Source: Segetibacter sp. (GTDB lineage: Bacteria > Bacteroidota > Bacteroidia > Chitinophagales > Chitinophagaceae). From it: a DNA stretch of 64,000 bases. Both the position numbers and the translations under genes were made by a program. Positions 44,900-51,452 of the stretch are shown here, one piece after another. Where the stretch lies: NCBI RefSeq assembly GCF_025963695.1, contig NZ_JAOQAH010000084.1, positions 1 to 64,000 on the forward strand, given 5' to 3'. The notes under the pieces are model-generated. The model saw only the letters and a list, made by a program, of their open reading frames with translations, was not told the DNA's origin and made no database searches. Numbering within the stretch: the stretch's first letter is position 1; every line of letters starts with the position of its first letter.

Positions 44900-45073
44900 T
44901 TATGATTTGATCTCTACATTTTCGAATAGTATCAAATTCTCCTTCTGCAGATATTGTAGAATGTTTCTAGCAGCGGTTTTGCTATCTACTAAAAACGTTT
45001 CTTCCTGGTATCTCGACCTTTCAATTATCTGTTCTATCTGTGACCTTACGGTGTGTTTTTCTATCTCTGACAT
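44900..45073 (-). CDS. Small helical protein, paralogue of 30204-30389
   Basis: A 57-residue protein starting MSEIEKHTVRSQIEQIIERS on the minus strand (ATG 45071-45073, stop 44900-44902). Across the central 35 residues it matches the protein of 30204-30389 closely (QIIERSR-QEE-FLxDSKTAA-xIxQxL). Purely helical and charged, no signal peptide, unknown function. It is followed directly by a strong terminator. It is shorter than usual gene-calling limits and is easily missed; the paralogue and terminator together make it convincing. Confidence 0.75.
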   Translation of the reverse strand: MSEIEKHTVRSQIEQIIERSRYQEETFLVDSKTAARNILQYLQKENLILFENVEIKS

Positions 45074-45556
45074 TTCGTTTAGTTTTAGGCTTGTCTATTA
45101 AGTTAGGCTTGTCTCTTAATTTGACTGTAAGTAAAGCAGAATGTTTAATGTTTTAAGAGGTCGATTAGTAAATGTAATGCTAATGTTAGGTGATTAATAA
45201 TAATGTTGAAAACAGGCTTTTCAACACACTTTTTTTGCACCTGTTTCAATTTTACTTTCCTAGAGAAAGCGGGTTCAATAGGCAGTATTGTATATACGGT
45301 AAAAGCGTTTTACTGGGCTTCAACAATTCTGATCAATGTAATTTCTTTTCTACTCTTTATTTACTTTTTAATATGTAACTTTTTGATTTCAAGCAGTTAA
45401 AAGTGGATCCAACTGCTTGTAGCTAATTTTGAAAATGATTTTTGACTGGATATTTTTTTAATAAAATTCCCTACGTCTCAAGGTTTTACACTATATTTTT
45501 CTGACTTTCGTAGTTGGTTTTCAACAAATAGTAAAGAAATCAGTAAAGTTTAAAAA
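45074..45556. other. Upstream region of leuC
   Basis: 483 bp. It contains two perfect 8-bp hairpins: GTTGAAAA/TTTTCAAC (45205-45225, loop CAGGC) and AAGCAGTT/AACTGCTT (45391-45418, loop 12). A 65-codon open frame (45203-45400) ends rich in Ile, Leu and Phe just as the second hairpin begins; it could be a leader peptide but looks otherwise like non-coding sequence. No full promoter consensus was seen. Confidence 0.4.
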
Positions 45557-46990
45557 ATGAGCAACACTCCAAGTACCTTATTTGATAAAGTGTGGGATGC
45601 ACACGTGGTTCGAAAAATTGAAGACGGTCCTGATGTGTTTTTTATTGACAGACATTTCATTCACGAAGTTACCAGCCCGGTTGCTTTTTTAGGTCTTCAG
45701 ACAAGAGGTATTGATGTTATGTCACCTGAGCGAACTTTCGCTACAGCCGACCACAATACTCCAACCATTAATCAGCATCTTCCTGTACAAGATCTGCTCT
45801 CTGCCAACCAGTTAAATCAATTAGAAGCAAATAGTGCTAAGTACGGTATTTCGCATTGGGGCTTAAACAATCCTAAGAACGGAATTGTACACGTTGTCGG
45901 TCCTGAAAACGGTATCACCCTTCCCGGCATGACCATCGTTTGCGGAGACTCTCATACCTCAACCCACGGCGCTTTTGGTGCCATCGCTTTTGGCATTGGT
46001 ACTTCTGAAGTTGAGATGGTTTTATCGTCTCAGTGCATTATGCAGCCCAAGCCTAAGAAAATGCGGATTAGTGTTAATGGAAAATTAGGCAGGGCAGTTA
46101 CTCCTAAAGATGTCGCATTATATATTATTTCAAAAATGACCACCAGTGGCGCCACCGGTTATTTTGTTGAATATGCCGGAGATGTGTTTGAAAACATGAG
46201 CATGGAAGGCAGGATGACAGTTTGCAACATGAGTATCGAAATGGGTGCGCGTGGAGGAATGATCGCCCCCGATCAAACTACTTTCGACTATATAAATGGC
46301 CGCGAGAAAGCTCCAAAAGGCGAGGCGTGGGATAAAGCGTTGATCTACTGGAAAACTTTGAAGACCGATACAAATGCAACTTTTGATTTAGAATTTACTT
46401 TCGACGCTGCTGATATTGAACCAATGATTACTTACGGAACCAATCCGGGAATGGGTATTGGCATTACCAAGCACATACCTTTATCCGGGGAAGTTGAAGG
46501 GGGTAAAGCAAGTTACGAGAAGTCTCTTAACTATATGGGTTTTCATGAAGATGATGAAATGATTGGAAAGAAAGTCGATTATGTCTTCGTTGGTAGTTGC
46601 ACTAATGGCCGTATTGAAGACTTCAGAGCGTTTGCGTCTATTATTAAAGGCCGCAAAAAAGCAGACAATGTAACCGCCTGGATTGTTCCAGGTTCGCATG
46701 TGGTGGAGCAACAAATTAAGGAAGAAGGAATTTTGGATATATTACATGAAGCAGGCTTTCAATTGCGCCAGCCAGGTTGTTCCGCCTGCCTTGCAATGAA
46801 CGATGATAAAGTACCAGCAGGTAAATATGCGGTAAGTACCAGCAACCGCAACTTCGAAGGTCGCCAGGGACCAAACAGCAGAACGCTGCTTGCCAGTCCG
46901 TTAGTTGCCGCTGCTGCTGCCGTAACGGGTGTAGTTACTGACCCTAGAGAGTTGATGGAAGAAGAGCTGGAGGTAGCGGGAACGTATTAA
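45557..46990 (+). CDS. leuC: 3-isopropylmalate dehydratase large subunit
   Basis: With LeuD it isomerises 2-isopropylmalate to 3-isopropylmalate in leucine synthesis. The 477-residue aconitase-family protein starts [12 protein letters not shown], with [15 protein letters not shown], and the [4Fe-4S] ligands Cys348 ([12 protein letters not shown]), Cys408 and Cys411 ([13 protein letters not shown]); [10 protein letters not shown] follows. All are canonical, and length fits LeuC (about 470). leuD lies 307 nt downstream, separated by an inverted repeat pair. Confidence 0.97.
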   Translation: MSNTPSTLFDKVWDAHVVRKIEDGPDVFFIDRHFIHEVTSPVAFLGLQTRGIDVMSPERTFATADHNTPTINQHLPVQDLLSANQLNQLEANSAKYGISHWGLNNPKNGIVHVVGPENGITLPGMTIVCGDSHTSTHGAFGAIAFGIGTSEVEMVLSSQCIMQPKPKKMRISVNGKLGRAVTPKDVALYIISKMTTSGATGYFVEYAGDVFENMSMEGRMTVCNMSIEMGARGGMIAPDQTTFDYINGREKAPKGEAWDKALIYWKTLKTDTNATFDLEFTFDAADIEPMITYGTNPGMGIGITKHIPLSGEVEGGKASYEKSLNYMGFHEDDEMIGKKVDYVFVGSCTNGRIEDFRAFASIIKGRKKADNVTAWIVPGSHVVEQQIKEEGILDILHEAGFQLRQPGCSACLAMNDDKVPAGKYAVSTSNRNFEGRQGPNSRTLLASPLVAAAAAVTGVVTDPRELMEEELEVAGTY

Positions 46991-47091
46991 GCGAAGAACA
47001 GCCTACAGCTTCAAACCGACTGCAAATTCTATCAGAACTTTTCTGAAGCGCTTGTAAGAATTTTTGAAGCCGGCAGAAATGCAATATGAAT

Positions 47092-47115
47092 CTTTCTTGC
47101 GTCGCACTCTTGTAC
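47092..47115 (-). repeat. Dispersed 24-bp intergenic repeat, copy 13
   Basis: Plus-strand reading TTCTTGCGTCGCACTCTTGT then AC. Left arm of an inverted pair; its CTTGTACTT end can pair with AAGTACAAG of copy 14 across a 40-nt loop. Confidence 0.85.
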
Positions 47116-47155
47116 TTTTTAATTAGTTGCAGCAATGGTTTATTAAAAAATATAA

Positions 47156-47179
47156 GTACAAGTGAGTGACACAACGATG
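47156..47179 (+). repeat. Dispersed 24-bp intergenic repeat, copy 14
   Basis: GTACAAGTGAGTGACACAAC then GATG: exact consensus of the GAGTGACACAA subtype. Right arm of the pair with 47092-47115. Confidence 0.88.
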
Positions 47180-47297
47180 TTGAAAGTGGAGCCGCAGCTC
47201 GTTACCAAAAAAATCCGTAAAATCATCCTTTTCATAAAAAGAATAATCAAAACCTAAAAAGCTTGAAGCTAGCGGCTAAAAGCTAGCAGCTCATAAC

Positions 47298-47894
47298 ATG
47301 GCTTACGATAAATTTACAATCCTCAGAAGTTCGGCCGTTCCTTTGCCCATAGAAAACGTTGACACCGACCAAATTATCCCTGCACGCTTCTTAAAAGCTA
47401 CGGAGCGCAAGGAGTTCGGTGATAATTTATTTAGAGACTGGCGGTACAACCAGGACGGCACTCCAAAAGAAGATTTTATTTTAAATAATCCTGTTTACTC
47501 CGGCAAAATACTAGTTGGAGGAAAAAATTTCGGTAGCGGCAGTAGCCGCGAGCACGCCGCCTGGGCTATTTATGATTATGGTTTCCGCTGTGTTGTTTCA
47601 AGTTTCTTCGCTGATATTTTCAAAGGAAATTCTATTAACATTGGTGTACTTCCAGTACAGGTAAGTGCTGAATTTTTAGACAAAATATTTACTGCAATTG
47701 AAGCAGATCCAAAAACTGAACTCGAAGTAAATTTACCAGAACAACGCATTACCATTCTTGCTACCGGTGAAAGTGAATCATTTGATATTAACGGTTACAA
47801 AAAGCATAATATGCTAAACGGCTTTGATGACATTGATTATCTGCAGGCCATGAAACATGATGTAAACGCTTTTGCGGCAAGTAGCATGTACTAA
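47298..47894 (+). CDS. leuD: 3-isopropylmalate dehydratase small subunit
   Basis: A 198-residue partner of LeuC that supplies the swivelling substrate domain. Typical segments are [18 protein letters not shown] near the N-terminus, [20 protein letters not shown] (the substrate-binding GSGSSREHA) and [20 protein letters not shown]. Length is as expected (about 200). Start at ATG 47298. Followed 60 nt later by the synthase gene of the same cluster. Confidence 0.97.
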   Translation: MAYDKFTILRSSAVPLPIENVDTDQIIPARFLKATERKEFGDNLFRDWRYNQDGTPKEDFILNNPVYSGKILVGGKNFGSGSSREHAAWAIYDYGFRCVVSSFFADIFKGNSINIGVLPVQVSAEFLDKIFTAIEADPKTELEVNLPEQRITILATGESESFDINGYKKHNMLNGFDDIDYLQAMKHDVNAFAASSMY

Positions 47895-47954
47895 TACAGT
47901 TGCTCATACAACCAGTATTGTATTTTTTATTTTGAATAATTTACCGAAAGAAAT

Positions 47955-49535
47955 ATGCAAGTAGCTATAGAACCAAAAGGCAGGCAGACGACTGCAAACG
48001 GCAATAAAAGGTCAAATGTTCAAAGGCATATTGAAATCATGGACACTACGCTTCGTGATGGAGAACAAACGAGCGGGGTATCATTTTCTGCGTCAGAAAA
48101 ATTGACCATTGCTCAAATACTACTTACCGAGGTAAAAGTTGACAGGATAGAAATTGCGTCGGCAAGAGTTTCTGAAGGCGAATTTCAAGCCGTAAAAAAT
48201 ATTACCGAATGGGCGGCAGCACACGGATACCTGGACAGGATAGAAGTACTGACTTTTGTTGACGGCTATACTTCTATAAACTGGATGTTGCAGGCAGGTG
48301 CAAGAGTAATGAACCTGCTAACCAAAGGTTCTTTAAACCATTTAACCCATCAACTTAAGAAAACTCCGGAACAGCATTTTGCTGAAGTGGCTGATGTAAT
48401 TGCACTTGCAACTGAAAAAGGAATCGACTGTAATGTGTATCTCGAAGATTGGAGCAACGGTATGCGCAACTCTCATGAGTATGTCTTGCAGTATCTCGAC
48501 TTCTTACAGCACCAGCCAATTAAGAGGGTTCTTTTGCCCGACACTTTGGGCGTATTGATACCTTCTGAAGTTTTTACATTTGTTCAGGAACTTGTTTTAA
48601 GATACCCTCAAATACACTTCGATTTTCATGCCCATAATGATTATGACCTGGGTACTGCCAATGTTTTAGAGGCGGTAAAAGCGGGAATTGATGGAATACA
48701 TTTAACCGTTAACGGAATGGGAGAACGGGCAGGAAATGCTCCCCTGGCGAGTGCAGTTGCAGTTTTGAACGATTACATGAAAGATGTAAAAACTTCAGTA
48801 GTTGAAACATCACTATACTCCGTTAGTAAACTGGTTGAAACATTTTCTGGTTTTAGAACACCTGACAACAAACCGGTAATTGGTGAAAACGTTTTTACTC
48901 AAACTGCCGGCATTCACGCGGATGGTGACAAGAAAAACAATTTATATTTTAACGACCTGCTCCCCGAGCGTTTCGGTCGCGAGCGTAAATATGCCCTGGG
49001 CAAGACAAGCGGAAAGGCAAACATTGAAAATAACCTCCATCAGCTGGGGATACAAATTTCTGATGAAGATTTGAAAAGAGTTACCCAACGCATCATTGAA
49101 CTGGGTGACCGAAAAGAAGTAGTTACCCAAGCGGACCTGCCCTATATTCTTTCTGATGTTTTAGATAGTAATACAATAAAGGAAAAAGTGCAGCTGGAAA
49201 ATTATGTGCTCACGCATTCAAAAAACCTAAGGCCTTCTGTTACTTTGAAGTTGCGGATCGACGATGAGTCATTTGAAGAGCACGCGCAAGGCGACGGGCA
49301 GTACGACGCTTTTATGAACGCTTTGAAAATAGTGTATAAAAATAAAGGACTTGAGTTACCCCAACTAACCGATTATACAGTGCGAATTCCTCCCGGGGGA
49401 AAGTCCGATGCACTCTGCGAAACCATTATCTCCTGGTTGTGCAGCAACGGAAAACACTTTAAAACCCGTGGCCTCGATAGCGATCAAACAGTAGCAGCGA
49501 TAAAGGCGACGCAAAAGATGCTCAACTTAATTTAA
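47955..49535 (+). CDS. 2-isopropylmalate/(R)-citramalate synthase family protein
   Basis: A 526-residue acetyl-CoA-dependent condensing enzyme (DRE-TIM superfamily). TIM barrel: IMDTTLRDGEQTSGVSFSAS (metal and catalytic region), FDFHAHNDYDLGTANVLEA (metal-binding HxHND), LTVNGMGERAGNAPL, then TAGIHADG. The C-terminus (about 395-526) is a LeuA-type regulatory domain (YTVRIPPGGKSDALCETIIS), expected to bind leucine or isoleucine. Bacteroidota often carry both a short classical LeuA and this longer form, which is annotated either as IPMS or as citramalate synthase; the latter would make 2-oxobutanoate for isoleucine from pyruvate. The neighbouring leuCDB genes serve both routes, so the substrate is left open. 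Confidence 0.85.
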   Translation: MQVAIEPKGRQTTANGNKRSNVQRHIEIMDTTLRDGEQTSGVSFSASEKLTIAQILLTEVKVDRIEIASARVSEGEFQAVKNITEWAAAHGYLDRIEVLTFVDGYTSINWMLQAGARVMNLLTKGSLNHLTHQLKKTPEQHFAEVADVIALATEKGIDCNVYLEDWSNGMRNSHEYVLQYLDFLQHQPIKRVLLPDTLGVLIPSEVFTFVQELVLRYPQIHFDFHAHNDYDLGTANVLEAVKAGIDGIHLTVNGMGERAGNAPLASAVAVLNDYMKDVKTSVVETSLYSVSKLVETFSGFRTPDNKPVIGENVFTQTAGIHADGDKKNNLYFNDLLPERFGRERKYALGKTSGKANIENNLHQLGIQISDEDLKRVTQRIIELGDRKEVVTQADLPYILSDVLDSNTIKEKVQLENYVLTHSKNLRPSVTLKLRIDDESFEEHAQGDGQYDAFMNALKIVYKNKGLELPQLTDYTVRIPPGGKSDALCETIISWLCSNGKHFKTRGLDSDQTVAAIKATQKMLNLI

Positions 49536-49620
49536 TAGGCGAAAGGAGGCAAAAGGGGCAACAGGCAAAGAGGCAATGAGTGAGAGACTGCCTGTTTGGT
49601 ACCCTTTTCAATTTGAAAGG

Positions 49621-49976
49621 ATGACAGCAATAAATAGCTATAGAGATTTAATGGCTTGGGAGAAATCAATATTGTTTTTTACAGATATTTACGCTGCTTC
49701 GAATAGCTTTCCTACCGTGGAAATGTGGGGATTGACAAATCCACTCCGGCGACCGCACAGTTTCAATTCCCGGTAATATCGCGGAAGGTTATGGAAGACA
49801 CTCAACAGGAGATTGCAAAAAATTTTTACAAATAACCGTAGGTTCACTATCAAATTACAAACACAAGTAGAAATTGCTTTCAACTTAAATTATCTTGCGC
49901 AAGATCGTCTTAATACCTGTTAGGTAGTACTGAAGAATTAGATCGAATGTTATTGTCATTAATTAAAAAGATATGA
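49621..49976 (+). pseudogene. Frameshifted four-helix-bundle protein (23S rRNA intervening-sequence type)
   Basis: Frame 1 from ATG 49621 gives NSYRDLMAWEKSILFFTDIY and FPTVEMWGLTN, the standard start of the IVS/S23 family, then stops. The rest of the family pattern continues in other frames: VSIPGNIAEGYGRHSTGDCK and FLQITVGSLS from about 49757, then LQTQVEIAFNLNYLAQDRL, then LLGSTEELDRMLLSLIKKI ending at 49976. At least three frame changes are needed, so the gene is decayed. Intact members are about 120 residues and form pentameric four-helix bundles of unsettled function. It sits between the synthase and leuB genes and was probably an insertion into the operon. Confidence 0.8.
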
Positions 49977-50037
49977 CAAGGTTAAAGACAACTGACGCCA
50001 TATTGTTTTACTAGTTGCCTTTTATTAAAACCAACAC

Positions 50038-51108
50038 ATGAAAAAACACATATTAATTGTTCCCGGAGACGGGATAGGACAGGAAGTAACAGCAGTAGGA
50101 AAGAAAGTCTTAGATAAGATAGCTGCTAAATTCGGACATGAGTTTACATACGACACAGCACTTATCGGTCATGTAGCCATTGAAGCAACAGGTAATCCAT
50201 TGCCCGAGGAAACCCTGCAAAAAATGAAAGATGCTGATGCTGTTTTATTCGGTGCTGTCGGGCATCCCAAGTACGACAATGATCCAACTGCTAAAGTGCG
50301 ACCGGAGCAAGGACTGTTGAGGATGCGTAAAGAACTGGGATTGTACGCTAACCTTCGTCCTATAAAACTTTTTGATGAATTGCTAAGTGCTTCAAGCATT
50401 AAACCTGAAATTCTTAAGGGAGCAGATATCCTGTTTTTCAGGGAACTGACAGGCGATATTTATTTTGGCGAAAAAGGCCGTAAAAATAATGGAGATACGG
50501 CTTTCGATATGGCAGAATATAGTCGTTACGAAGTGGAGAGAATTGCCCGGAAAGCTTTCGAAGCTGCTATGACCCGCAAGAAAAAGCTCTGTTCTGTAGA
50601 TAAAGCCAATGTGTTAGAGACAAGCCGCCTTTGGCGCGAGGTAGTACAAAAAGTTGCGCTTGAATATCCGGAAGTAGAAGTTGAGCATCAATTTGTAGAT
50701 GCTACAGCAATGTTACTGATAAAGGATCCGTGCCGCTTTGATGTAGTGGTTACTGCTAACCTTTTTGGAGATATTCTAACAGATGAAGCTTCCCAGATTG
50801 CCGGTTCTATGGGTATGCTTGCTTCAGCGTCTATCGGCGACGGAACGGGGGTTTACGAACCCATTCATGGGTCTGCACACGATATAACAGGGAAGGGAGT
50901 TGCAAATCCACTTGCTTCTGTTTTGTCCGCAGCTTTGCTGCTTGATATTTCTTTTGGATTAAGAGCAGAAGCTGATGCTTTAATTAACGCAGTTGACAAG
51001 GTATTAAAAGCCGGATACCGTACCCGTGATATTGCAGACTCTCACACTACTTCTAAAAACATACTAGGTACCGATGCGATGGGTGAACAAGTACTAAATA
51101 ATATTTAG
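50038..51108 (+). CDS. leuB: 3-isopropylmalate dehydrogenase
   Basis: Oxidatively decarboxylates 3-isopropylmalate to 2-oxoisocaproate with NAD+. The 356-residue protein starts ILIVPGDGIGQEV, has GAVGHPKYD, RMRKELGLYANLRP (substrate arginines), RELTGDIYFGEKG, VDKANVLETSRLWREVV, the metal-binding NLFGDILTDEAS, and NAD-site YEPIHGSAHDITGKGVANP. All key residues are present. It completes the leuC-leuD-synthase-leuB cluster and is closed by a strong terminator. Confidence 0.97.
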   Translation: MKKHILIVPGDGIGQEVTAVGKKVLDKIAAKFGHEFTYDTALIGHVAIEATGNPLPEETLQKMKDADAVLFGAVGHPKYDNDPTAKVRPEQGLLRMRKELGLYANLRPIKLFDELLSASSIKPEILKGADILFFRELTGDIYFGEKGRKNNGDTAFDMAEYSRYEVERIARKAFEAAMTRKKKLCSVDKANVLETSRLWREVVQKVALEYPEVEVEHQFVDATAMLLIKDPCRFDVVVTANLFGDILTDEASQIAGSMGMLASASIGDGTGVYEPIHGSAHDITGKGVANPLASVLSAALLLDISFGLRAEADALINAVDKVLKAGYRTRDIADSHTTSKNILGTDAMGEQVLNNI

Positions 51109-51139
51109 GCTATATTTCCTTAACCATCCTTTTATAATT

Positions 51140-51172
51140 GTTGCCTCCCTTTACTAGCTAAAGGGAGGCAAC
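51140..51172 (+). terminator. Terminator of the leu cluster
   Basis: Perfect 14-bp stem GTTGCCTCCCTTTA and complement, loop CTAGC, followed by TTGTTTT. It lies 31 nt after leuB. Confidence 0.9.
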
Positions 51173-51242
51173 TTGTTTTACACTACTTTTTTATCTCTCC
51201 AGGCTGGTTGCATCATCAGCTTCAAAAAAAGTTTAGGTTTTT

Positions 51243-51264
51243 ATCCTATAAGTTTGGTAGACTA
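51243..51264 (+). promoter_or_regulatory. Operator-like box, copy 1
   Basis: Begins ATCCTA and ends GTAGACTA; 17 of 22 positions match box 2 without gaps. It covers the -33 TTTG of the receptor promoter, the position expected of a repressor site. Confidence 0.5.
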
Positions 51265-51285
51265 ATAGAAATGGTTTTAAATTTG
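51253..51285 (+). promoter_or_regulatory. Promoter of the TonB-dependent receptor gene
   Basis: TTTG (51253-51256), 21 bp, TAAATTTG (51278-51285): matches the Bacteroidota consensus at the long end of the spacing range. Leader of about 160 nt. Confidence 0.6.
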
Positions 51286-51412
51286 CCCATCATCAATACT
51301 AACAGCCCAACTATGTGTATTTTATTCAATTCCTATTGGCGATGTTGTTGTGGTAAGAATACTCCGTTCTAACTTTTTTGCTCTGCTATACCGAATATTT
51401 TTTTACCTATTA

Positions 51413-51434
51413 ATCCTACTAAATTAGTAGACTA
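51413..51434 (+). promoter_or_regulatory. Operator-like box, copy 2, with perfect palindrome
   Basis: Contains CTACTAA-A-TTAGTAG (51416-51430), a perfect 7-bp palindrome around one base, then ACTA. Located 18 nt before the start codon, within the predicted leader. Confidence 0.5.
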
Positions 51435-51452
51435 GTTAACTCAAAAAACCAA

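Larger units (their letters stand above)
46991..47297. other. leuC-leuD spacer with inverted repeat pair
   Basis: 307 bp in a place where Bacteroidota leuC and leuD usually nearly touch. It contains repeats at 47092-47115 (minus) and 47156-47179 (plus) and, just before leuD, a short series of AGCTAGC/AAGCT motifs (about 47260-47293). No gene seen. Confidence 0.55.
51173..51452. other. Upstream regulatory region of the TonB-dependent receptor gene
   Basis: Holds a full promoter (51253-51285) and two copies of a 22-bp box (51243-51264 and 51413-51434), the second about 20 nt before the ATG. The region between is AT-rich. No TPP or cobalamin riboswitch signature was recognised. Confidence 0.5.

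Noticed and set aside
49503..49520. GGCGACGCAAAAGATG near the end of the synthase gene
   Set aside because: Matches only the right half of the repeat and encodes conserved-looking protein (KATQKML); not counted as a copy.
51173..51452. Riboswitch before the TonB-dependent receptor gene
   Set aside because: The 5' region is long enough, but no TPP or cobalamin box sequences were recognised; the repeated boxes look like protein-binding DNA.
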